Of a stretch of DNA of 42,772 bases, positions 24,259 through 31,497 are shown piece after piece. Below the pieces are notes generated by a model. That model was not told where the DNA came from and did no database searches. It saw only the letters and a program-made list of their open reading frames with translations. The stretch's first letter is position 1, and every line of letters begins with the position of its first letter. The DNA is from Candidatus Eremiobacterota bacterium (GTDB lineage Bacteria; Vulcanimicrobiota; CADAWZ01; Ess09-12), in assembly GCA_031082125.1 (NCBI GenBank), contig JAVHLM010000004.1:249042-291813 (forward strand). Direction: 5' to 3'. Made by a program: the position numbers and the translations under genes.

Positions 24259-25271
24259 AGGATGAGCGCCGCAATACGGGGGGCCTCCTCTCAACAAAGC
24301 CCCTCGATGACGAGCTGGCCTATGACGAGTCCATAAGGCCCAGGACCCTTGAAGAGTACATCGGCCAGGAATCCATAAAGAAAAACCTGAAAGTATTCCT
24401 GGAGGCGGCCCTGAAAAGGGGAGAGGCCCTCGATCACGTGCTCCTTTACGGCGCACCGGGCCTGGGAAAGACGACGCTCGCCGCCATCATTGCCCGCGAG
24501 CTCGGCAGGAACCTCCGCTCCACGTCGGGCCCCGCCATCGAGCGCCCCATAGACCTCATCATCACCCTGAAATCCCTGAAAGAGGGCGATGTCCTCTTTA
24601 TTGACGAGATTCACCGCCTCAGGAGGCCCATCGAGGAGATTCTCTATCCCGCCATGGAGGACTTCACCCTTGACCGCGTGATGAGCAAGGGAGTAGCTGC
24701 CCGGCCCATCAAGATCGACATCCCCCGCTTCACGCTCATAGGCGCCACCACCAGGGGAGGCGCCATATCGTCGCCTCTCAGGGCGCGCTTCGGCATCATC
24801 TTTTCCATGGGATTCTACGAGGCGGCCCACCTGAGGCAGATTGTTTCGAGGGCCTCCAGGATACTCCGCGTCTCACTGGAGGATGAGTCGGCCGTCGAGA
24901 TTGCAGGCCGCTCCCGGGGGACGCCCCGCATCGCCAACAGGCTTCTCCGGCGTCTCCGCGATTTCGCCGAGGTGAAAGGCGGCGGCACAATCACCATCAC
25001 GCTTGCCCGCCATGCTCTAGAGCAGCTCGGGATTGACAGGCATGGCCTTGATTCCGTTGACAGGAAGCTCCTGGAGATCCTGGTGGTGAAGTTCAGGGGC
25101 AAGCCCGTGGGAATTGAAACCATCGCCGCATCGCTGGGCGAAGAGCCGGAGAACATAGAGGAAGTGTACGAGCCTTACCTGCTGCAGCTCGGCTTTATCG
25201 ACAAGACCAACAGGGGAAGGGTGGCAACGGCTCCCGCCTTCGAGTACCTGGGAGTGCCGATGCCTCTCTGA
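24255..25271 (+). CDS. ruvB: Holliday junction branch-migration ATPase RuvB
   Basis: The 338-residue AAA+ motor has Walker [10 protein letters not shown], Walker [10 protein letters not shown], sensor 1 GATTRGG and the arginine-rich [15 protein letters not shown]-terminal winged helix (about 260-330) includes [20 protein letters not shown]. It pumps DNA through the RuvA-bound junction. Its SD, GGGAGG, lies inside the end of ruvA. It is the last gene of the operon and converges with the Nudix gene 29 bp away; no clear terminator is visible between them. Confidence 0.97.
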   Translation: MKDERRNTGGLLSTKPLDDELAYDESIRPRTLEEYIGQESIKKNLKVFLEAALKRGEALDHVLLYGAPGLGKTTLAAIIARELGRNLRSTSGPAIERPIDLIITLKSLKEGDVLFIDEIHRLRRPIEEILYPAMEDFTLDRVMSKGVAARPIKIDIPRFTLIGATTRGGAISSPLRARFGIIFSMGFYEAAHLRQIVSRASRILRVSLEDESAVEIAGRSRGTPRIANRLLRRLRDFAEVKGGGTITITLARHALEQLGIDRHGLDSVDRKLLEILVVKFRGKPVGIETIAASLGEEPENIEEVYEPYLLQLGFIDKTNRGRVATAPAFEYLGVPMPL

Positions 25272-25300
25272 GCATAGAGCTTCACCGGAAAGCCGCTGGC

Positions 25301-25972
25301 TCAGTCCAGGTCGGCCTCCGGGTTGAAAGTGAAGAGCTGGGCGGGCCTGTGGCGCCCCTCGAGCTTCTTCTCCTCAGTCTCTTTTATCACGCCAAGGGAG
25401 AGGACTTTTCTCCTGAAATTCCGCTTGTCGAGCGGCCTCCCCAGCACAGTCTCATAGACTTTCTGGAGCTCCGTGAGGGTGAAATGCTCAGGCAGGAGCT
25501 GGAAGGAGATGTTGGACGTGAGTATCTTGGAGCGGAGGCGCCTGAGGGCAAAGCTGACAATCTTCTCATGGTCGAAGGCGAGCTTCGGGAGCTTTGCCGT
25601 CGAGTGCCATTTCACATCTTTCACGTCGGTATCGGCGAGTATCGTGAGATCCTCTGATTTCACGAGGGCATAGTAAGCGATGGTGATGACCCTTGTCCTG
25701 GGGTCGCGCTTCGGATCACCGAAGGCATAGAGCTGCTCGAGGTAGACATCCTTCACGTGGGTCTCCTCGTAAAGCTCGCGCTTTGCGGCGTCATCAAGGG
25801 ACTCCTTCATTCTTACGAAGCCGCCGGGAATGGCCCAGCGGTCCTTGTAGGGCCAGTTCTTTCTCTTCGCAAGGAGCACTTTCAGCTCGTCGTCCTGGAT
25901 GGTGAATATCACCATGTCAACGGTGACGGAGGGATGCTCATAATGCGAGGCGTCGTATTCTTTCTTGGTCAT
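25301..25972 (-). CDS. NrtR-like Nudix regulator or hydrolase with winged-helix tail
   Basis: The 223-residue protein has an N-terminal Nudix fold. Its box, GGFVRMKESLDDAAKRELYE followed by ETHV, keeps the catalytic REL-x-EE glutamates but has His where the motif normally has Gly. The C-terminal part (about 155-220: FTLTELQKVYETVLGRPLDK, then RNFRRKVL) is the winged helix of NrtR-type proteins. NrtR represses NAD synthesis genes and responds to ADP-ribose. No NAD gene is adjacent, so it may act elsewhere or be an ADP-ribose or sugar-nucleotide hydrolase. The SD AAGGAG is five bases before the ATG. Confidence 0.88.
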   Translation of the reverse strand: MTKKEYDASHYEHPSVTVDMVIFTIQDDELKVLLAKRKNWPYKDRWAIPGGFVRMKESLDDAAKRELYEETHVKDVYLEQLYAFGDPKRDPRTRVITIAYYALVKSEDLTILADTDVKDVKWHSTAKLPKLAFDHEKIVSFALRRLRSKILTSNISFQLLPEHFTLTELQKVYETVLGRPLDKRNFRRKVLSLGVIKETEEKKLEGRHRPAQLFTFNPEADLD

Positions 25973-26073
25973 GGCGGCTCCTTGGTATTTGGTACATTGT
26001 GATGCTGGATCAGGAGAATGATAGTGTTATCACCACACAATAGTAGCACAGAGAGAGGGCCGTGTCAAGAAAT

Positions 26074-26106
26074 CCATGCCAGGACCTTGTAATGGTCCTG
26101 GCATGG
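26074..26106. repeat. Perfect 13-bp inverted repeat
   Basis: CCATGCCAGGACC (26074-26086) and its exact complement (26094-26106) flank a 7-base loop. On the minus strand the stem is followed by ATTTCTT, a poor T-tract. It lies downstream of the SUMF1-type gene and of the stronger terminator at 26121-26153, so it may be a second terminator or an RNA 3'-end stabiliser. Confidence 0.75.
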
Positions 26107-26120
26107 GGAGAACTGCCGGG

Positions 26121-26153
26121 AAAAAAACGGGGGCAGAGAGCTTGAGCCCCCGG
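26121..26153 (-). terminator. Rho-independent terminator of the SUMF1-type gene
   Basis: Read on the minus strand, CGGGGGC (26152-26146) and GCCCCCG (26134-26128) form a strong GC stem around an 11-base loop. It is followed directly by seven T residues (26127-26121). It sits 8 bases after the stop codon of the minus-strand gene. Confidence 0.88.
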
Positions 26154-26159
26154 GTATCA

Positions 26160-26987
26160 TCACATCGAAGCCGCCACGCGGAAGCCCACGTCGCCGCAGC
26201 GGTTCTTTTTTGGCCCCCAGTCGCGGCCGGCGGAACGGCAGCCTTCGCCGTGGCTGTTATTGCAGCCGCCACGCATCATGCGGCATTCACCTGATGGGGT
26301 TATTTTGTGATTGGCCTCCCAGGAGCTCCCGTCGGTGGGCGCTCCTTCATAGGTATAGTGAAGCCCATCCTGCATCCACTCCACCACGTTGCCGTGCATG
26401 TCATATATTCCCCAATCATTGGGCTTCTTCTGGCCCACGGGATAGGTGTAATCATTACTGTTGGCGGTGAACCAGGCGTATTCGGTGAGTTCTTTGCACG
26501 CGGGATCGTCGCCGAAGCAGAAGCGGGCTGTCGAACCGGCGCGGCAGGCATATTCCCACTCCGCCTCGCTGGGCAGGTGAACCTTCTTGCCCGTCAGGGC
26601 GCTCACCCTTTTGCAGAACTCCTGGGCGTCCTTCCAGCTCACGCTGTCCACGGGCTGGGTGGGCTTGCCGGGGAACTGGCTCGGATCGCCTTCCACCATT
26701 TTGCCCAGGTGCTCAGGCTGGAGGAAACGGGCCTTGTGGTGCTTCGATCCTTCGCTGGGGTCGCCTCCCATTACCTGGACCCACTGCTCTCTCGTCACGG
26801 GATAGATTCCCATATAGAAGGGCTCGGTAAAATTCACCTCGTGGCGGGGCCCTTCATAAACACTGTGGCCGTTTTCCGTTTCAGGAGAGCCCATCATGAA
26901 CTTTCCCGCAGGGCACTTCACCAGTTCCAGCTTCACCCCGCTGCCCAGGTCAAGGGACAGTTTCTCTAGTTGAGCGGCTTGCGTCAT
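26160..26987 (-). CDS. SUMF1/formylglycine-generating-enzyme-like domain protein
   Basis: The 275-residue protein is essentially one FGE-sulfatase (SUMF1) domain. Typical motifs are AGKFMMGSPE, YPVTREQW, PVDSVSWKDAQEFC, LPSEAEWEYACRAG, NDWGIYDMHGNVVEW and a final CRSAGRDW...VGFRVA. Real FGE uses a pair of close cysteines near the C-terminus to oxidise a sulfatase Cys. Here only the Cys of CRSAGR and a nearby GGC are present, and no sulfatase is nearby, so conversion activity is doubtful. Many bacterial SUMF1 proteins are binding modules, often linked to Ser/Thr kinases. It has no signal peptide. SD-like AAAGGCGG precedes the ATG, and a strong terminator follows. Confidence 0.92.
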   Translation of the reverse strand: MTQAAQLEKLSLDLGSGVKLELVKCPAGKFMMGSPETENGHSVYEGPRHEVNFTEPFYMGIYPVTREQWVQVMGGDPSEGSKHHKARFLQPEHLGKMVEGDPSQFPGKPTQPVDSVSWKDAQEFCKRVSALTGKKVHLPSEAEWEYACRAGSTARFCFGDDPACKELTEYAWFTANSNDYTYPVGQKKPNDWGIYDMHGNVVEWMQDGLHYTYEGAPTDGSSWEANHKITPSGECRMMRGGCNNSHGEGCRSAGRDWGPKKNRCGDVGFRVAASM

Positions 26988-27347
26988 TTTATTCCGCCTT
27001 TCCTGTTTATTTAATCCTATGTATCATTCCTTCCCGAAGCATTGATAATTGCTTATGAGGGGCACCTCCTTTCATTATCTCACGCTGCCTGCAAGAGGCG
27101 GAAGACCGCCAGAAGCTTTTAAGAGCCTTATCCCCATGGTTCCCCCTCATGCTGAAGACTTTTCAATTTCAGAAGCGCTTTGAGAGTCTGTGTCAAATAA
27201 AGGGCAGTTCCAGGTAAGTAAAAGGGAGAGAACCTTTTTCTCTGTATTATGGAGAACTGTGAATAGTTTCTTCAGAACGGTACCATGCTCCTCCAGACGA
27301 GGAAATATTACGCGCCATCGGTCACTGCCGCGGGTCATTTCCCTCTA
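26988..27347. other. Gene-free stretch upstream of the SUMF1-type gene
   Basis: This 360-bp stretch is visibly richer in A and T than its surroundings. It holds the leader of the SUMF1-type gene on the minus strand, with a weak candidate promoter (TTATCA near 27046, TACATA near 27020). The only longer frame, 63 codons at 27147-27338 on the minus strand, has no SD and no recognisable domain. I see no RNA gene. Confidence 0.5.
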
Positions 27348-27524
27348 TCAGCCCTGGACGGAATCATAGCTGCACCAATAATTACCGGTCGCCATGAGGG
27401 GGAGATCGCAGGTAACCGTGAAGACCTTCGCATCGGCGCTCACCTTGTAGCCATATTCGATAGCCGGCACGGCAGGTGCCATGAACAGAGCTGATATAGC
27501 AAGTATTAATGAGGTTTCCTTCAT
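27348..27524 (-). CDS. Small putative exported protein, 58 residues
   Basis: From ATG 27524 the product starts METSLILA-like with a Lys, a hydrophobic core LILAISALFMAPAVPA and a probable cleavage after AVPA. About 37 mature residues containing two cysteines follow. SD-like AAGAAGGA lies four bases upstream of the start. An in-frame ATG at 27551 would overlap the kinase remnant. The short tail (YWCSYDSVQG) may mean the gene is truncated. No family is recognised; it could be a decayed secreted protein. Confidence 0.45.
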   Translation of the reverse strand: MKETSLILAISALFMAPAVPAIEYGYKVSADAKVFTVTCDLPLMATGNYWCSYDSVQG

Positions 27525-27540
27525 AATATCCTTCTTGAGC

Positions 27541-27959
27541 TCAGTGAGCAATGGCTCTCTTACTCAACAGGCCGGAAAGAACCACCGAAAGAATAGCTCC
27601 AATTGCTATTACCGCAGTGACCTTGACCGCCATGGCTGGTAAGAAAATAAGCGGTGAGAATAAAAATACAAGCACCCCGATAACAATCATCACGAGGGAG
27701 GGCGGATCACCTCCCGAGCCGCCGTCAACGGCTTGCATGCTCAGCCTCAGCGCCTCAATGTCGTCCTTGAGGCACGCCATCTCCTGGTAGCGGTCATCAG
27801 GGTTTCTCATGAAACACCTGGCGATTATGGATTCAAGCAAAGGGGGCACATTGCCGCTGAATTTCCTGACAGGGGGAAAGGAAAAACCGAAGCTCCCGGG
27901 ATCTTCATGGGTGAGAAGGTAGAAGAGCGTGAGAAGAGCGTGATGTTGCCAGAGCCTTC
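27541..27959 (-). pseudogene. Remnant of a membrane Ser/Thr kinase: C-lobe end plus membrane tail
   Basis: In the minus frame upstream of 27849 one reads HEDPGSFGFSFPPVRKFSGN, then PPLLESIIARCFMRNPDDRY. This is the end of a Hanks kinase domain, closest to the kinase at 40605-42671 (DPGEAPFSFPPVRSLNPSV). Two membrane helices and a basic end follow. The kinase N-lobe, HRD and DFG are absent. An exact 11-bp tandem duplication (27921-27931 and 27932-27942) shifts the frame; with one copy removed, the text reads GSGNITLFYLLTHEDPG, the expected GATLYYLLT-like helix. The remnant begins 9 bp beyond the stop of the protease gene, whose insertion or rearrangement may have removed the 5' part. Confidence 0.8.
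27921..27942. repeat. Exact 11-bp tandem duplication
   Basis: AGAAGAGCGTG occurs twice in direct succession. Because 11 is not a multiple of three, it breaks the reading frame of the kinase remnant. Strand slippage is the likely cause. Confidence 0.85.
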
Positions 27960-27968
27960 ACCACCTGT

Positions 27969-29336
27969 TCAGAGGCCGTATTTTCTTATCACCTTGCCCC
28001 AGCCGGTGTCCTGGCCGAGGGAGATCTTCCCGGAATAGTAATCGGCGTATTTCTCAGCCTCGCCGGCAGGGGCGTAAAGGGACATCCCCGACGACTCGCC
28101 AAGGCCGGAGTTCTTTCTGTGCATCTCAAAGATCACCACCTTGTCGGCGATGAACTTCGCGAGGTCCCGCGCCGAGCTCTTGAGGGGGCCATCGTCTATC
28201 TCCCCTCTTTTCATCACGGAAAGTGCCAGGGAGATGACGTCGCGCATCTGATCCATGGGCTTTGTGTTGATATCGCCATTGGCCGCCTGGGCCAGTATGG
28301 CAGGCTGGCAGTAGTGCTGGGCCTCCCTGAAGGCGCGCCTCACGGCTGAGGGAGAGGCGGGCGTGGCAAGGAGCTTCTCGGAAAAATCCTTGAGCTTTCC
28401 GGCAAATCCCGGCATCTGGCGGCAGTCTATGATCGATGAGGTAAGAAGGGTGCCGTTGTACTGCGATTTCACCATGGCCTCCAGGGCTTCGCCTACGGTA
28501 AGGCCGTCGCCGCTGGCCTCTTCCTTCATCTTTTCCGCAAAGGCGCGGTAGTCCCAGTTCCCGCTCACGAGGACCTCCTCGGAGCCTACGAGGAAATCGG
28601 CGGCATCCCTGGCCGCGTAAGCAGTCTCGGCGTTGGCCATCAGGCAGGAGTCAAAGCCCAGGATGTCAATCCTGCGGCCGCTCTCCTTCACTGCCGTGTC
28701 CAGGGCTGATTTGAGCTCGGGGGTGAGAAGAATGTCATCATGGACCTCGTCGGGCATGGAGCCTATGAAGCCCATCCCATGGCCGCTGAGAATCACGGCA
28801 TAGTGCTCGGCGGGAAAGCGCTTCATGCCCCAGCTGATGAAATCCTTGAGGACCTGCGGGTGGGCCATGTTGGTGCTCCCCAGGTTTTCCAGGACCTCGG
28901 AGTTTTTCTTCATTCCCATCCACGTGGGCTTTTTAAGAAGAATCCTCTCGGTGGTGCCTCCCTGGTCGCCATGGGCCACCTGGGCGGCAAAGGCGATCCT
29001 GTCGTCACTCCCCATCGATTCGAGATTTTTCACGCTTTCCTCGATGTCTTGCTGGAGGTCGCAGTTCCCGTTGGCATAGTAAAGGACGGTCCACTGGCGG
29101 TGAGACCGGGCAATGCCGCCGGTACCGGGGGGTAGGGAAGACGACGGCGCTTCACTGGTGAAGATGCTCTTCGCTGATGCCTTTGTTGTGCAGGAGTTTT
29201 CCGCCCCTTGTTCAAAGATCTCGCAGGGTGAGGCAGTGTCGGGCGCTTCCGAAGCCCTCTCAAAAGCCTCCCTGTTGAGGGGCTGGAACCTCGGGCCTTC
29301 CGACGGTTTCATCGCAGTGCTGCCGGTTATCTCCAT
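27969..29336 (-). CDS. Clostripain-family (C11) cysteine peptidase
   Basis: The 455-residue protein has the catalytic His in VILSGHGMGF (H186) and the catalytic Cys in ILGFDSCLMANAE (C231), both typical of the C11 family and clan CD. The first 75 residues are low-complexity Ser/Pro/Glu without a signal peptide. Known clostripains are secreted and self-processed, so this one may be cytoplasmic or exported by an unusual route. The preference of the family is cleavage after Arg or Lys. It has an AAAGGAG start signal. A decayed kinase gene follows on the same strand. Confidence 0.9.
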   Translation of the reverse strand: MEITGSTAMKPSEGPRFQPLNREAFERASEAPDTASPCEIFEQGAENSCTTKASAKSIFTSEAPSSSLPPGTGGIARSHRQWTVLYYANGNCDLQQDIEESVKNLESMGSDDRIAFAAQVAHGDQGGTTERILLKKPTWMGMKKNSEVLENLGSTNMAHPQVLKDFISWGMKRFPAEHYAVILSGHGMGFIGSMPDEVHDDILLTPELKSALDTAVKESGRRIDILGFDSCLMANAETAYAARDAADFLVGSEEVLVSGNWDYRAFAEKMKEEASGDGLTVGEALEAMVKSQYNGTLLTSSIIDCRQMPGFAGKLKDFSEKLLATPASPSAVRRAFREAQHYCQPAILAQAANGDINTKPMDQMRDVISLALSVMKRGEIDDGPLKSSARDLAKFIADKVVIFEMHRKNSGLGESSGMSLYAPAGEAEKYADYYSGKISLGQDTGWGKVIRKYGL

Positions 29337-29522
29337 CGCGGGGGGCTCCTTTCTGAAATCACCTTTATAGTATCATGAAAAGACCAAAAAGAAAATGGGC
29401 AGCTTTCATTGTGTTCAGCAAAAAATCTTGCATTGATGGCCTCTTTCTGCTACACTTGTGGGCAGGCAGAAAAGCAAAGTCTTTCTCTTTTTCCTTCAGG
29501 GATAGCCACGTTGGAAGAGTCA

Positions 29523-29552
29523 TTGAGAGTGAGCTGAGCTGAGAATTATAAA
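29523..29552 (+). promoter_or_regulatory. Candidate promoter for the PilB/HEAT chimera
   Basis: TTGAGA (29523-29528) and TATAAA (29547-29552) are 18 bases apart, ending 36 bases before the ATG at 29589. The 237-bp divergent spacer also contains the leader of the protease gene. No strong SD precedes 29589. Confidence 0.35.
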
Positions 29553-29588
29553 TTCTTTCTTTTCTTATAGGCTGTGGGTAACAGATCA

Positions 29589-31256
29589 ATGAAGAAGGAA
29601 ATCGGGGCGCTTCTAGTGGAGCATAGCCTTGTCACAGAGCAGCAGTTTCAAGAAGCGTCTGATCTGGCCGCAAAGGTCAATGAGCCTGTCCGGAAGATTC
29701 TCGTCAGCATGGGATTTGTCACGGAGAATGATATCACAGAGGTTATAGGAAAGCATATGGGAGTCCATTTTGTTGACCTCGACAACTTCGAGCTTGACAG
29801 TGCGATCTCCCGCTCGATTCCAGAGCATCTTGCTCATCGATATAAAGTGATTCCAATCGCACAGAAGAATAACAGGTTAACACTGGCGATGGCTGATCCC
29901 CTGAACGTCAAGGCGGTCGATGATATAGGGCTCATTACGGGCTTTGACATTGAACCGGTCATAGCTGCTGAAGAGGCGATTGAAAAGGCGATACACAGGC
30001 AATTTGGAGTCACTGACATCAGTGCAATGGATTTCAGTCCTGCTGAGGTTGAAGATGCCGCTGAAGAGGAGATTGCGCTCGACAAACTTAAGGAGCTCAT
30101 GGATGAGGCACCAATCGTCCGTGTGGTGAACCTCATCATCTCTCAGGCGATCAACGATAAAACTACCGATATTCACATAGAGCCGGAGCAGAAGAGAGTG
30201 CGTGTGATGTACCGTGTGGACGGCGTGCTCCACGATGTAATAGAACCTCCAAAGCACATTCAGATACCGATGGTTGCACGTATCAAGATTATTGCTGATA
30301 TGGACATCGCAGAGAGGAGAGTCCCTCAAGACGGCCTGATCCATCTTCGCCACGACAGCAAGGAGTTCTACCTGCATATCTCTACGGTTCCCTGTGTCCA
30401 CGGGGAGAAGGTTCTTATGAGAATCATCGATGAAACCTCCGTCATGCGTGCTTTGGATAAAGGATCTCAGGTGCGTTTCAGCCGGCAAGGAGAGCGCCGC
30501 CGGCCAGAGAAAGTGATGTACAAGACATTTCATCCGGATCAGGCACTGAAGAACCTGCTGCAAATTTATGAGACCGGATGGTCCGGGGATAATTCGCCAA
30601 TAGAATTTGTGGAGAGCGGAAGCGGCCCCCTGATATGGGCAGGCTTCAAGGTCAATCCCGAGCTTGATCACATAGCCTTTGCATGCCTTTATCTCGTCAC
30701 CCGCTACTGGAGCATTCTCTCTGAACAGCAGGCATGCTCCGCCCTGAGGCGGGCCTGGAAGTCTGCCGACCAGGCTGAGAAGGCTTATAATGCGCTTCAA
30801 CAAGACCTGCCGTTGCGTTATCAGGGTTCTTTTCGAGCGTTTCCCCTGCTGGCCTGCCTGGAGATTCTCCAGGGCCGGGAGGAGCTCGACGCAACTGAAA
30901 AGGTCCCCTATGATATGCTTGGACATTCACGCTCGGATGTGCGTCTTTACGCTTATAAGTCCCTGTGGCTCTACCGGAGCCACTGTGATGTGGAAAGAGC
31001 CTTGCCCATCCTGTTTAAAAACATTGATCATACGCTCGGATATGTGGAAGAAGCCATAGGACTGGCACGATCTCTGCTCGACAGCGATGCTGAGTTCTTT
31101 CGGCGTGCCGCGGAGATTGAGCCCGGTATGTCCTCTCAGTTCTCGCGACGCATTGAAGAAACGAGACGGCGGGGCTTCCTGCCCCAATGTGTAAGTTTTT
31201 TCGTGGATTTCGACAGGATGATTCAGAAAGTCGCCGAAGAGGTGCCGCAAGGCTAA
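29589..31256 (+). CDS. Chimera: PilB/GspE N-terminus without Walker A, fused to HEAT-like domain
   Basis: Residues 1-140 are the MshEN domain (ALLVEHSLVTEQQFQEA, then KYKVIP-like and LTLAMADPLNVKAVDDI). Residues 165-290 are the GspE/PilB N2 region (APIVRVVNLIISQAINDKTT, DIHIEPE, RVDGVLHDV, HGEKVLMRIID). Homology ends near residue 291, before the Walker A, Asp-box, Walker B and tetracysteine motifs, so no ATPase activity is possible. The remaining 265 residues are unrelated: helical, with HEAT-like LGHSRSDVRLYAYKSLWLYR. The single frame is open throughout. GTG 29574 is an alternative start. It could be a decayed fusion or a real c-di-GMP-sensing (MshEN) regulator. Its base composition looks less GC-rich than its neighbours. 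Confidence 0.75.
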   Translation: MKKEIGALLVEHSLVTEQQFQEASDLAAKVNEPVRKILVSMGFVTENDITEVIGKHMGVHFVDLDNFELDSAISRSIPEHLAHRYKVIPIAQKNNRLTLAMADPLNVKAVDDIGLITGFDIEPVIAAEEAIEKAIHRQFGVTDISAMDFSPAEVEDAAEEEIALDKLKELMDEAPIVRVVNLIISQAINDKTTDIHIEPEQKRVRVMYRVDGVLHDVIEPPKHIQIPMVARIKIIADMDIAERRVPQDGLIHLRHDSKEFYLHISTVPCVHGEKVLMRIIDETSVMRALDKGSQVRFSRQGERRRPEKVMYKTFHPDQALKNLLQIYETGWSGDNSPIEFVESGSGPLIWAGFKVNPELDHIAFACLYLVTRYWSILSEQQACSALRRAWKSADQAEKAYNALQQDLPLRYQGSFRAFPLLACLEILQGREELDATEKVPYDMLGHSRSDVRLYAYKSLWLYRSHCDVERALPILFKNIDHTLGYVEEAIGLARSLLDSDAEFFRRAAEIEPGMSSQFSRRIEETRRRGFLPQCVSFFVDFDRMIQKVAEEVPQG

Positions 31257-31497
31257 ATGCCTTGGCCCCTCGTTTCAGCAACGACCGGCACTTGATTAAG
31301 ATGCTCCTTACTAATGGCGGTCCCCAAAAGGTCCTCTACCTCACCGAAGGGGAACCCAACGGGCTGGCGATGACCAGCAGGCAGTTTACTTTCCAGGAGA
31401 CTCCGGGTATAATACAGGAGGCCTCACAGATCACCCCGCGGCACATCTCCCGGGAGCTCGCCGGGAATGGACGAATAACAGGAAATGAGGTGCGGCC

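Noticed and set aside
26160-26987. True sulfatase-activating enzyme
   Set aside because: The paired active cysteines of FGE are not in the expected arrangement, and no sulfatase is near; kept as a SUMF1-like domain protein.
27147-27338. 63-codon minus-strand frame
   Set aside because: It has no SD, no domain and no neighbour support; it is probably chance.
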